This document shows positions 23,916 through 33,958 of a stretch of 64,000 nt of DNA, piece after piece (the stretch's first letter is position 1; each line of letters opens with the position of its first letter). The notes beneath the pieces are model-generated. The model ran no database searches, was not told the DNA's origin, and saw only the letters and a program-made list of their open reading frames with translations. Origin of the DNA: Arthrinium phaeospermum (lineage: Eukaryota; Ascomycota; Sordariomycetes; Amphisphaeriales; Apiosporaceae); contig QYRS01000011.1 in assembly GCA_006503535.1 (NCBI GenBank), forward strand, positions 124,001 to 188,000, written 5' to 3'. The translations under genes and the position numbers were made by a program.

Positions 23916-25634
23916 ATGACTGAGATTCATCCTTCCCTGTGGCAATGCGCCGTTGTCGCAGCCGCGCTGAAGATCCTGCTCTTCCCTGCCTAGTAGGTTC
24001 ACCATCTCGTCCCCATCTCGTCCCCATCCTCGCCCTCCTGTGAGGTGAGCCTCTTGCCGCCTACAACACGCGCTGACCCCATGCTTCAAAAGCAAATCCA
24101 CCGACTTTGAGGTCCATCGCAACTGGCTGGCCATCACCAACAGTTTGCCCATTTGGGATTGGTATTATGAGAAGACTTCAGAATGGACTCTGGATTACCC
24201 CCCTTTCTTCGCCTACTTCGAGTGGGCGATGTCCCAGGTGGCCTATTTGGTTCACCCAATGATGCTGCGGCTTCACAACCTGGGTTACGATAGTTGGCAG
24301 ACGGTCTATTTCCAGAGGTTTACCGTCATTGTGACCGAGCTCGTCCTGCTCTATGCCCTGCAAATGTAAGCAAACTCCCGCCCGCGCCGAAAACTACGAC
24401 TTACAGTGTGTGCGCGTCAAGGTTCATCGACTCCGCTCATGGCACTTCCAGGCGAGCTGCGCAGGCGGCTGCCATCTCCATCTTGTTGTCGCCCGGTCTT
24501 CTCATCATTGACCACATTCATTTCCAGTACAATGGATGCATGTACGGGATCTTGATCGCATCCCTGGTTCTGGCTCGGAACAAATCGGGCCTCCTTGCCA
24601 GCGGTCTTGTCTTTGCGGCGTTGCTCTGCATGAAGCACATATATGCTTACCTAGCTCCGGCATATTTCGTGTTCCTGCTCAGGACATATTGTCTGTCCCC
24701 GAGGTCCGTCTACAAGATCCAGTTCTTCAACTGTGTCAAGCTAGGATCTGGTCTCGTCGCCGTCCTCGGGCTAGCTTTCGGACCGTTCGCCGTGAAAGGG
24801 CAAATACCCCAGATCTTGAGTAGACTCTTCCCCTTCTCTCGAGGTCTCTGTCATGCCTACTGGGCACCCAATGTGTGGGCTATGTATTCTTTCATGGATC
24901 GAGTCCTGATCGCTGGTAAGTTCTATCACGCACCGCATGTTTGGAGACTAGCCATCTAACGAGCACTATTAGTTGCGCCACGAGTCGGGCTTCCTGTCAA
25001 CCAAGAAGCACTAAAGAGCGTCACCAGAGGCCTGGTTGGCGATACATCGTTTGCCGTGCTTCCGGAAATCACGCCGCGCATCTGCTTCGCCCTCACTCTC
25101 CTTTTCCAGGCGATCCCGCTTACTAAACTGTTTCTGCGGCCGACTTGGGAGGCTTTTATCGGAGCAGTCACCCTGTGCGGCTACGCCTCTTTCCTGTTCG
25201 GATGGCACGTGCATGAGAAGGCGATCCTTCTGGTTATTATTCCTTTCAGTCTCATTGCGCTGAGAGATCGCCGCCACCTCAGCGCCTTCCGCCCCCTGGC
25301 CGTCTCGGGTCACGTCTCCTTATTCCCGCTGCTCTTCACCCCTGCCGAGTTTCCCATCAAGACTGTGTACACAATCTTCTGGTTGATGCTGTTCCTTGTC
25401 ATGTTTGACCGTCTCGCGCCCGCCTCCAACCGGCAACGATTCTTCTTGTTTGACCGCTTCAGTACGCTTTACATCGCAATCAGTATCCCGCTGATTGTAT
25501 ATTGTTCGTTGGTCCATCGGGTTGTCTTCGGCAATCGCTACGAATTCCTGCCTCTGATGTTCATGAGCTCTTACTCTGCCGTGGGAGTCGTGGGGAGCTG
25601 GCTGGGCTTCATGGGGGTGTATTTCACGTCATAG
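23916..25634 (+). CDS. alg8: Dolichyl-P-Glc:Glc1Man9GlcNAc2-PP-dolichol alpha-1,3-glucosyltransferase (Alg8)
   Basis: Four exons: 23916-23992, 24093-24365, 24422-24915 and 24973-25634, giving 501 aa. Alg8 adds the second glucose to the lipid-linked oligosaccharide on the lumenal side of the ER, just after Alg6. The polytopic ALG6/ALG8 family hallmarks are present: the first lumenal loop [14 protein letters not shown], then [19 protein letters not shown] (the [13 protein letters not shown] signature with catalytic acidic residues), [23 protein letters not shown] and [11 protein letters not shown]. About twelve hydrophobic segments are visible. Alg6 and Alg8 are paralogues; the [11 protein letters not shown] and [10 protein letters not shown] forms favour Alg8. 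A nearer upstream ATG at 23902 hits a stop after five codons, so 23916 is chosen. Confidence 0.94.
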
Positions 25635-27279
25635 ACGTCAAGATCAGGGTGGTCTGGCAAGACCGAGTAGATAATTAGATATTCATACCCAAATAGAACG
25701 TGCGTTTGATGGTAGTAGTCCAGAAGGATTGGCATGTTCCCAGAACTCCAGCGTCATCAGACATGGGCACAATCCACTCGCGCCAAGCTTCTTGCCCCCC
25801 TCGCAAACTATAGTATGATAAACAATCTGATATTGGAACCCATGGAGTTCCTGTGCCCCATCTTCATATATTAGTTGCTGAGTATGTCGTGGTGTTGACG
25901 CTCTTGCAAAAGGGTTGAAAAGAGTTACACCGGGTTGGACCTGGACATGGGTTGCAGCAGGATTCGTATGGAGCAGGCCTGCTGCTAGAGAGGGTCAAGG
26001 TTTGGGCCCTCATTGCCTGACTAAAGCACCAGTTTTGCCAGTCCCGCGAGGGGCCCCAATTCTTTGCAAGGGAGGCGCATCTCAGGAAATGTTGGAAACA
26101 ACAAACAAAACCGATACAATTTACACCGTTGAAGCTTTCGATAAGCCTCAATTTGCATTGGCAGACAGGAATTGGCCTGCAAATTGTCCCATGAACCGCA
26201 TGGTAAGGGAGGGGTGGTGGATTGGATGTAGGCTACATATACTCCTATAACATATTATAATGCCTTGCAAAAAGTTCTAGTGGAAGCAGTGGAAGCTTTC
26301 AATAGACATAGATACGGATGCCGAGTCCTTTTACCTAGCCCGGTCCAGCATGATCTCAACATGTATGAGCTCGAAGGGGGGTCTGTACATGAAGTGGCCC
26401 CCCGGGAGGAGAAGCTTGTCGAGGATTGAGGGACCTCTGATGGACCCCCGAGTCCGGAAAACCGTATATGATGCATTGCTGGAGCAAATGAAGGGCAAAA
26501 GCGGCAGTTCAAGGCTCGTTCGAATGCCCTGGCGTCGGGGAGTCGATCGAATATAAGAACGTGGGTGAAAAGCGGACGAGGGGCGTCTGGATGCTTAGAA
26601 GGCGCTCGAGGAGATGGGGAGGTGGTCTCGGTGTATTAAGTGGGACGAAAGAGAAGAAGAGAAGAAGCAGCCCCACTAGCAGGGGGGCATGAAAGGGCTA
26701 AGGTATTGGCTCCCGGCATTGTCTCTCTCTACCTCTTCTTTCTTTAAACTACTACTTCCGACCTTGCCTACTTCTTCCCTACTTACATAGTTTTTATTTT
26801 CCCTTCGCAACCCAACAATCTCGCCAAACCGCCGCCAGCAAGTCCAATGCGACTTCCGCCGGTCCCCTGATCTTCTGCACCGGCCATCGCCCTCCCGATT
26901 TAGCCCACTTACACCGGTCTGGACGCGTCTTGATTCGCCCTGACCGCGTTTCCGGCCTCGTGAGTATTCCTTGTTCCGCCATCCTCTCCTCCCACCCGGA
27001 GCACACACACACACACACACACATCACAATCTACTAGCACCCTGGTTGGACCACTCCCGAGATCCGCAAATTCCTGGCCAAAACACTGCACCCGGCTTTT
27101 CCACCCACGCCCACGCCCTTTGCACTTTTTATTCTCTACAACCTCCAAGACATCCAACCCAAGCTACTTACCATCCCGACTTATAAGTCACAAGGCTGAC
27201 TTTCAGCCTTGCAGCTCAAATTCCCAACTAGTTGCTCTCCCTCCGGGGGTCGCGACTGCCACCACTGCGTGCCACCAAC
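25635..27279. other. Intergenic region between alg8 and itc1
   Basis: About 1.6 kb with no supported gene. The region after about 26.7 kb is pyrimidine-rich on the plus strand and holds a CA repeat, typical of the leader of the following chromatin gene. Short frames around 26.3-26.5 kb have no motif. Confidence 0.5.
27002..27023. repeat. (CA)11 microsatellite
   Basis: Eleven CA units about 260 bases upstream of the itc1 start codon, probably in the promoter or leader. Confidence 0.93.
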
Positions 27280-30200
27280 ATGGTATGTCTCGACGCGATT
27301 CTTTCTAACCACGCCTGGCGACTGCTTCTGACTTGTTCTCCAAAGGTGCTCTTCAAGCGAAAACCGGTCCAGTTCGTACAGACGCCCAATCTCCAAGATG
27401 AGTCCACAGAGGTAACCTTTCAATCACTACTTGGAGACAAGTACAAATCCGGGTGCCAGGACTAACCCAAACCTAGGTTTGGCATATTGCGCAAACGGGG
27501 GAGATCTTCACCTCGTATGAGGATTACCTGAATCGGTAAGTTGCATTTGCTCTGTTGCGCATCGAGTGTATTCCCTGGTTCCACGCATTGCTAACTGGCG
27601 CACAGCCTGGACTTTTACACTCAGGTATATCGACCCCTCGTTCGAAGCGCCGCGCATTACGATACTAATCTTGCCCCATTAGCCGCGATTCATCTGCCAA
27701 ATCACCGGCCACTCCGGGCTGACTTTCTTTTCGGCGCTCCAGAGTGAGGTATGTTCAGTCCCAGCGCAATTATCTACTCAAACCGGCACATCTTGGGATA
27801 CGCGACTGGGACCGTCTAACCGCGTCGAACAGCTCGCCGGCGCACAAGAGGTCGACCAGGCCTTCCCCGAAGCAATCAAGGGCCCCGTGCTTCGGCGCAT
27901 CCAGTTTCAGACCCTCTCGCGGATCGATCATCTCGTCGACATGATTTACGAAGAGTTCAAAGACGATTACTACCCCGGCGAGCCTGTGACGATTCACTTG
28001 ATGAACGGGGAGAGGGTAACGGGCGTGGTTCGGGACAAAACAAGATTCGGAAGCAGGCTCGCGCCAGACGGAACTCTGATTCCTCCCTACATCCGGTATA
28101 TTGCGAGCATTGACGGCCGCCCGAACGAAGAGGCCGTCGTGGACGACAAACATTGCCACCGCGATAAGAAGGCTTTCACCAAATCGGTCATCCGGTCCTT
28201 TATCAAGAAGACAGTCACGCGTGAGGCATGGAACGGCGCCCCTTGGCTCGTCAAGCATGACGTTGCGCAACAGTACCACATCGATACCCGGGTTCCTCCG
28301 CACCTGCGCTACGACATGAAGCTCCTCGAACGGAAACAGAACCAGGCTCAGAAGAAGGCGCACAACCCTAACCATTGGCCCGAGATGGGCAACGGCAATG
28401 GGCAGGTCCACAATCTCGGCCCTGCGCGCCTTCCCGAACTGAAGCCCGCCCCAAAGAGCCATACCAACAAGGCACCAAAACACTCGCATGGCCATCCACC
28501 TCCCGAGTTACCACTTATGCCTCCCACCAAAGGCAACAGACAGGGTGTATTTGTTGGTCGGGAACCAGGTTACTTGCCCGGAAACAACCCCTTCCAGTTC
28601 CCTGTGTCATTCCGCACCAATATGCCGCCTCCTCCGCCTCCCGTCTTCCTCCCGCCCGAACCAGCGCCCCCGCCCCCGCCGCCCAAGTACCCAATCGAAG
28701 ACTTGCAACTCGAGCCTCGCGACGACTATGTCCGACCTGCGCTCAAATTCCTGTGCAACGACCCGCCTGAGGGTATTGTGGACAGTGGCGCTCGAAACGA
28801 CAAGATCCTCATGAAGTCCATCGGGCCCCTATTGGAGACTTGGGACACGCTCAACGTCTATTGCGAAATCTTCAAGCTCGACTCGTTCACATTCGATGAT
28901 TTTGTGGAGGCGATGGAGGTAGCTAGTGACGAGACACCTTGCCAGTTATTTACCGAGGTACACTGTGCTGTCCTCAAACATATCGTCACGTCCGAGGCCG
29001 ACGGTGGAAAAGTCCAGGTTAATCTCCCGGAACTCGACGAAGATGAGGAGGACGAGGAGGATGAGGAAGACGAGAGCGGTATCGCGTCTCCCGAGCCCGA
29101 GCCTGAGCCGGAACCCAAACCGAGCGGCCGCACTACAAGACGCAGCCTAGCTAAAGCAGAAGCCGAAAGGATACAAGCCGAGGCAGCTGCTGCAGAAAAG
29201 GAAAAGGAGAAAGAGGCTGAGCCCGCTCTGAAGCATCGTGCTTCCCAGGTCCTGGCGGATTTTGACTGGGTCGAGCATCTCAAGAAGAGGGATTTCCAAG
29301 ACGGCGGCTGGCAGCTGATCATGGTTGGCCTGCTCCACCAACTATCCAAAGCGCCCCGTGAGACCGAAATCTGCGAGGAGCTTCTGAGTCATCTTGTCCC
29401 CGCCGACGTCGAGCCTACCCAAGATACAGTGCGCCAGCACTACGGCAGTCTTGACTTGAACCTACGCATACAGGCACTTCAGATCATTTGCATGTTGACT
29501 ATCCAAACGAAGGCTGTTCGCCAGTACATGGAGGAATGCGCCGAGACGATGACAACCTACCGGAAAGAGAAGATTGAATGGCAGAGGAAAAGAAAACAAG
29601 CGTAAGTCAACCCTCCAAAGTTGTGATGGCGTTTTATATGTCGATTCTAACTCTTTTTTTTTTCTTCTCAGTATTGAGGACCTTAAGCCACTCAACGACC
29701 AGCGCAAGATTCTGCTTCCTGATAACATGCCAAAGCCGGAGCCGGAGGAAGAAGCCAAGACAAACGGAGATGTCAAGATGGTAGATGTCGAAGAGTCCGC
29801 AGCCGAGCCTAGTGAGGAGGCAGCTGACAGTGACGACGAGGCCCACGCTCGCCGGAGTCTCCGGCGCGGCGGCGACAGAGCCGCTGAGCGCCAGCGCAAG
29901 CGCGAAGCCGAAGAAGCCAAAAAGAAAAAGGAAGCGGAGTTGGCCGCCAAGATGCCAAAACAGTCAAAGCAATTCATCAAGGTTGTCAAAGATATCCAGA
30001 AGAAAGAGGATTACATCAAACAGTGCGAGGAAGAGATTGCTACCCTCGACAACGACCTCCGCGAGGCCGACTGCGGGCGCACGCGGGTCTTGGGCAAGGA
30101 TCGCTTCTGGAACCGATACTACTGGTTTGAGCGCAATGGCATGCCGTACGGTGGCCTACCGAACAGCTCGACGGCCGAGGCTGCTTACGCCAACGGGTGC

Positions 30201-30725
30201 ATATGGGTGCAAGGGCCCGACGATATTGAACGTGAAGGCTATATCGACCTTCCGGCCGAGCTACAGGCCGAGTACAAAGCACAGTTCAAGGTGACGGTAC
30301 CCCAGCGCAAGAAGATGGAAGAGGGTCGAACCAGCGTGTTCAATGCTCACCAGTGGGGATATTATTCCGATCCAGGGGATGTTGACCAACTGCTGAACTG
30401 GCTCGATCCCCGCGGCTACAACGAGCTTAAGCTGCGCAAGGAGATCATGGCTTTCAAGGACAAGATTGTGACCAACATGGAAAGTAGGGGTAAATACCTC
30501 GGACCTCCACCTGATGAGACGGAGCCGGAGAAGAAGGAAGAGCCGAAAGAGTCGAAGCGCATGAACACTCGTGCCAAGAACCACCCATCCCCCGAACCGG
30601 TGGCATTCCGGTGCCAGAACTGGACGAATACTATGGCCATTGAGGAGCTGGGCCATCTCCATAGCGAGCTCCCGCCGCCGCCGGCGCCCAAAAAGGGCAA
30701 AGGAGCTCGCAAGTCTCGAGGCTAA
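27280..30725 (+). CDS. itc1: ISWI chromatin-remodelling subunit, Itc1/Acf1 family (WAC-DDT-WHIM)
   Basis: Seven coding exons: 27280-27282, 27346-27411, 27477-27535, 27606-27624, 27683-27748, 27833-29601 and 29672-30725, giving 1011 aa. The first coding exon is only the ATG; the next begins with the second codon, yielding MVLFKRKPVQ, as in yeast Itc1. The WAC domain (residues about 22-130) carries EVWHIAQTGEIFTSYEDYL. A proline-rich stretch precedes the DDT domain (about 370-430, ending TFDDFVEAMEV). An acidic D/E tract lies near 473-486, and WHIM motifs follow (DWVEHLKKRDF near 550; RVLGKDRFWNRYYWFERNG near 795). Such proteins pair with the ISWI ATPase to space nucleosomes and repress transcription; in Neurospora the equivalent ISWI accessory factor matters for Polycomb-type silencing. 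Nuclear. A second large exon pair supplies most of the protein. Confidence 0.94.
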
Positions 30726-31153
30726 AACCCGCCACACGCTCGAGTAGCGAGTGACCACGACAACGGATCCAGGTTTCCGGTATATCCAAATCCAAATCTG
30801 TTAGGATTCATAAACAGCCGATATCCTTTGGCTGGCTACAGGGACTCTTGGGTTTCCCTAGGGGTCGTACAAAAGTTGCCCTTGGTGTCTGCGACTTGAC
30901 GATACTGAAATTTGACACACGATAAGGCACTTGTTTTCCTGTTCGATAGACTTGGCGTTCCGATCAACTTTCTGGAAGGGGGGGCATGCATGGAATGATT
31001 CAGACATTAAGGTGCATTGGGCAAGCGAGCGAGGTCTTTTCAAGACACACAAAAAGTGCACATTGGCGGAGCGGATAGTTTTGCTCAGGTTGTTCATGAA
31101 GCTGGAAAGGGTCGGCTTCTTGCTTTTCTTTATCTGCGTCCGACGCAGCACGG

Positions 31154-31280
31154 CGTTGCGTTGCATTGCATTGCATTTGCGTTATTTAGAGATGTCATCC
31201 ACGGTGCCCGCATGGAAAAGATAGCCGACACAGTCTGGTTGGCTATACGGCATGGCATGGCATAGCATGACATGACATGG
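31154..31280. repeat. Two clusters of GC-A/T pentamer repeats
   Basis: A GTTGC/ATTGC cluster at about 31154-31180 and a CATGG/CATGA cluster at about 31250-31280. Both are imperfect five-base tandem repeats 70 bases apart in the 3' flank of itc1. Confidence 0.8.
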
Positions 31281-33684
31281 CGACGCAGAACTGGACTCGC
31301 CCTTTTGTGTTTCCATGTAGCTGTACATATATTCGCACGAGAACATACTACTACGAACTTCCCTCCGGCGTATCACCTCGCTTCTTTTTTCGTGTCCCAG
31401 TCCAATCAATGTTCAATCACATGCTAAGTAATTACAGTCTTCTGAAGACGAATGCCGTGTACTTTGATCAATCAATGTGTACATAAAAGGCCGTCGGTGT
31501 ATTTTTACGAACACGTCCCAATCCACCCACCGTGGATATAAGTGGACTCTAAGTAGAATCGGCGAATTGAAGATGGACCTGCCCCTTGCTGCCCTGCCAC
31601 AGTGGATGCATCAATGCTCTGCCACGGTGGTCTTTTTATGCCAGTGGGTGGTTCCACGGGATGAGATTGGGGGCCGTCTTAAATGTGGTAAAAAGAACTT
31701 CTATCTACTGTACTATCTGACCATATTTTCCCTTTCATTAAATATCCAGTCTTTTGTATGCTTAATGTACAAACAAGCACGCCATATGTTAGATTTCGTC
31801 ATGCAAGATCCTGCATTTTTGGACAAGGAATCAAGGTAGGATCGCTCTCAGCCGTCAGGGCAAAAGGGGAATTCTAGAAGCCCGGACGAAGATCAGCCCC
31901 CCACCTCGGTCGGTTGGCCTGAAGTCTAGCAGGGTTTGCCAGGCATCCGGATTACATACAGTATGTAGATGCCAGATGCTAGGTAGATGCTGCCTGAGCT
32001 GTCTGCGAGTCTGCTCTGCCCCTGCCCAGCGCGACCAGCCATCGGCTGCATATGTGACCAACCCGTATTGGCGCAGTCCGTCCATCCAATGGCAAAGAGT
32101 GGAAGCCGATTGGCAATATTGAAGAGGATGCAGGATGCCGGATGCAGTATACATATATTTGCGGGGAAGAGGTGGGAGATGGGAGCCGTCCAACACATCA
32201 AAACCGTGACGAATATTCAATAGTCCGGACTGCGGTCCAGAAAGCGCCATGGGCAAGACTCCAGACTACATGTAACCAGACCTAAGCACCCAAAGGCTAC
32301 TGCTACTTACACTTGATGCTGCGACGCTTGCATAACACTCGGATGGAATACATCGGGCAGACACTCGTGTAGACGATTCAAAAGTAAACGGTTCGGTTTT
32401 GCGGCACGCCGTTACTATTTGACGCCTGTTGACGATTAGTTGGAAAGCTTGGTTGTTTTGGTGTGCCTCGTGCACCATCGAGCCTCAAAAGGACGACGAA
32501 GCTTGGCGTCATGATCTGTTGCTACCATACGTGTACCGACGGTGCGGTCAAGGCTTTTACGTAGAAAGGGGAGGGAGGCTTGCCTGTCTCATTAGCCATC
32601 CCATTCAGCTAGCTGCAGTCTCGGAAGCAAATCCTGGAGGCGCGCGCGGACGTGAGCGAGTGCGGTGTGAGACTACCGGCAGAATGACGTCAAGCACAGA
32701 AACCCCTGGTCTGCACCTACTGCCTACCTACTAGGCACTACTCAGCTCCTGCTACTTATACTTGATGGGACGAACGTTGATTCTGATTGACTCGATCCAG
32801 CCCGCAAGCAGGTATGTATGTCAAGCACATTGCTTAGATCAGAGAGATGAGAGAGGTTGTATCGACACTAGACCCCGGATCACCCGAGTTCGTCATCTAT
32901 AGCGCCTTTTTCTTATGCAGTGCAAGGTGAAAGAAAGTTTGAGAGGGAAAAAAAAGAGAGCAAGGGGATGATGGGGGCGCGGACCCGGGCAAAGGCTGCA
33001 GGATTGCCATTGATGCGATTTGGTTCAGCTTACTGGAATACGGCTGTGCGAGGGCGACCTTGTGGCATTGCTTGTTGCCAGTCAAGCAACTGCTGACTGG
33101 CTGACTGGCTCGCCAGGTTAGCTAGCGGCTGCAACGTGGGGGCAATGCACTGAGAACAACAACCCGGTTCCTCGCATGCAGACTGACAGGACGGCTCGAC
33201 GGGCATGACATGTTGGGTGCATCAATGTATATTTTTTTTCTCTCTCTTCGCACTTGCATTATCCAGACAGACAGGAATATGAATCAGCCAGCACTGCTGT
33301 ATTCCATCCAGACCTGACCCCCTGGAAAGAATGCCGTCTGTCTGTCTGCTTAGACCCTCTTGGAAACTAGGTCTGTTTATTTACATACTTCCCAGTAGCT
33401 GCTGCCATGGAAAGTCTGACTTTCCCATTACTACTACTACCACCTCTCTTTCCTTGTAGCCAACCCAACCCCCAACCCTGCTTGTCTACCTTGCCTAGCA
33501 GTAGACTACTTACATACATACTTACATTACCTTAAACCAACACACACACGTTGCTTCTTCTTCTCCTTCTTCTAAATCAAATCCATGATCACCGTCTCGT
33601 TTTTTTTTATGACAGAACAAGGTGACAATTGGTTAATTGGCCTGCTCATGTTCGCTTGTGACACTGTCCCTTGCTCTCTCCCTC

Positions 33685-33690
33685 TATAAA
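33685..33690 (+). promoter_or_regulatory. Possible TATA box of the LCAT-like hydrolase gene
   Basis: TATAAA follows a CT-rich tract and lies about 270 bases upstream of the chosen ATG at 33959. Position is plausible for a leader of some 240 bases; there is no independent support. Confidence 0.3.
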
Positions 33691-33958
33691 GAGACGCTGT
33701 CTGATCTGCCAATTCCCCCGGCATATCCGAACCACAAGTTACTCATTAGTCGCCTATCTACCAGTGGACACCCTCCACCAGCCGGAACTTGCTCTACCTC
33801 GGGCTCATAACGGACCATCTATTTTCAAGATTACCAATGGAATCCTATTCTTGACGACCCCTCGCAAATTCATCCTTCTGACAAATACCTCTATCGTGGG
33901 TTTGCTCGCCTTTACAAACTCGCCGTCTAGGGAGGAGGAATGCAAGCAAACTGCCATC

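Larger units (their letters stand above)
30726..33958. other. Long intergenic region with pentamer repeats and presumed leader
   Basis: About 3.2 kb with no supported gene. It contains pentamer repeats near 31.15-31.28 kb and low-complexity pyrimidine tracts at 33.2-33.7 kb. From 33671 the plus-strand frame of the downstream hydrolase is open without an ATG, so the final 290 bases are probably leader or contain an unresolved non-ATG or spliced extension. Confidence 0.5.

Noticed and set aside
14945..25634. Regulator, peptidase, lectin and glucosyltransferase as a secondary-metabolite or secretion gene cluster
   Set aside because: No synthase, tailoring enzyme or cluster-type organisation; the neighbours are ordinary housekeeping genes.
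26500..26560. GTTCGAATGCC resembling a tRNA B box
   Set aside because: No matching A box, acceptor stem or anticodon arm could be built around it.
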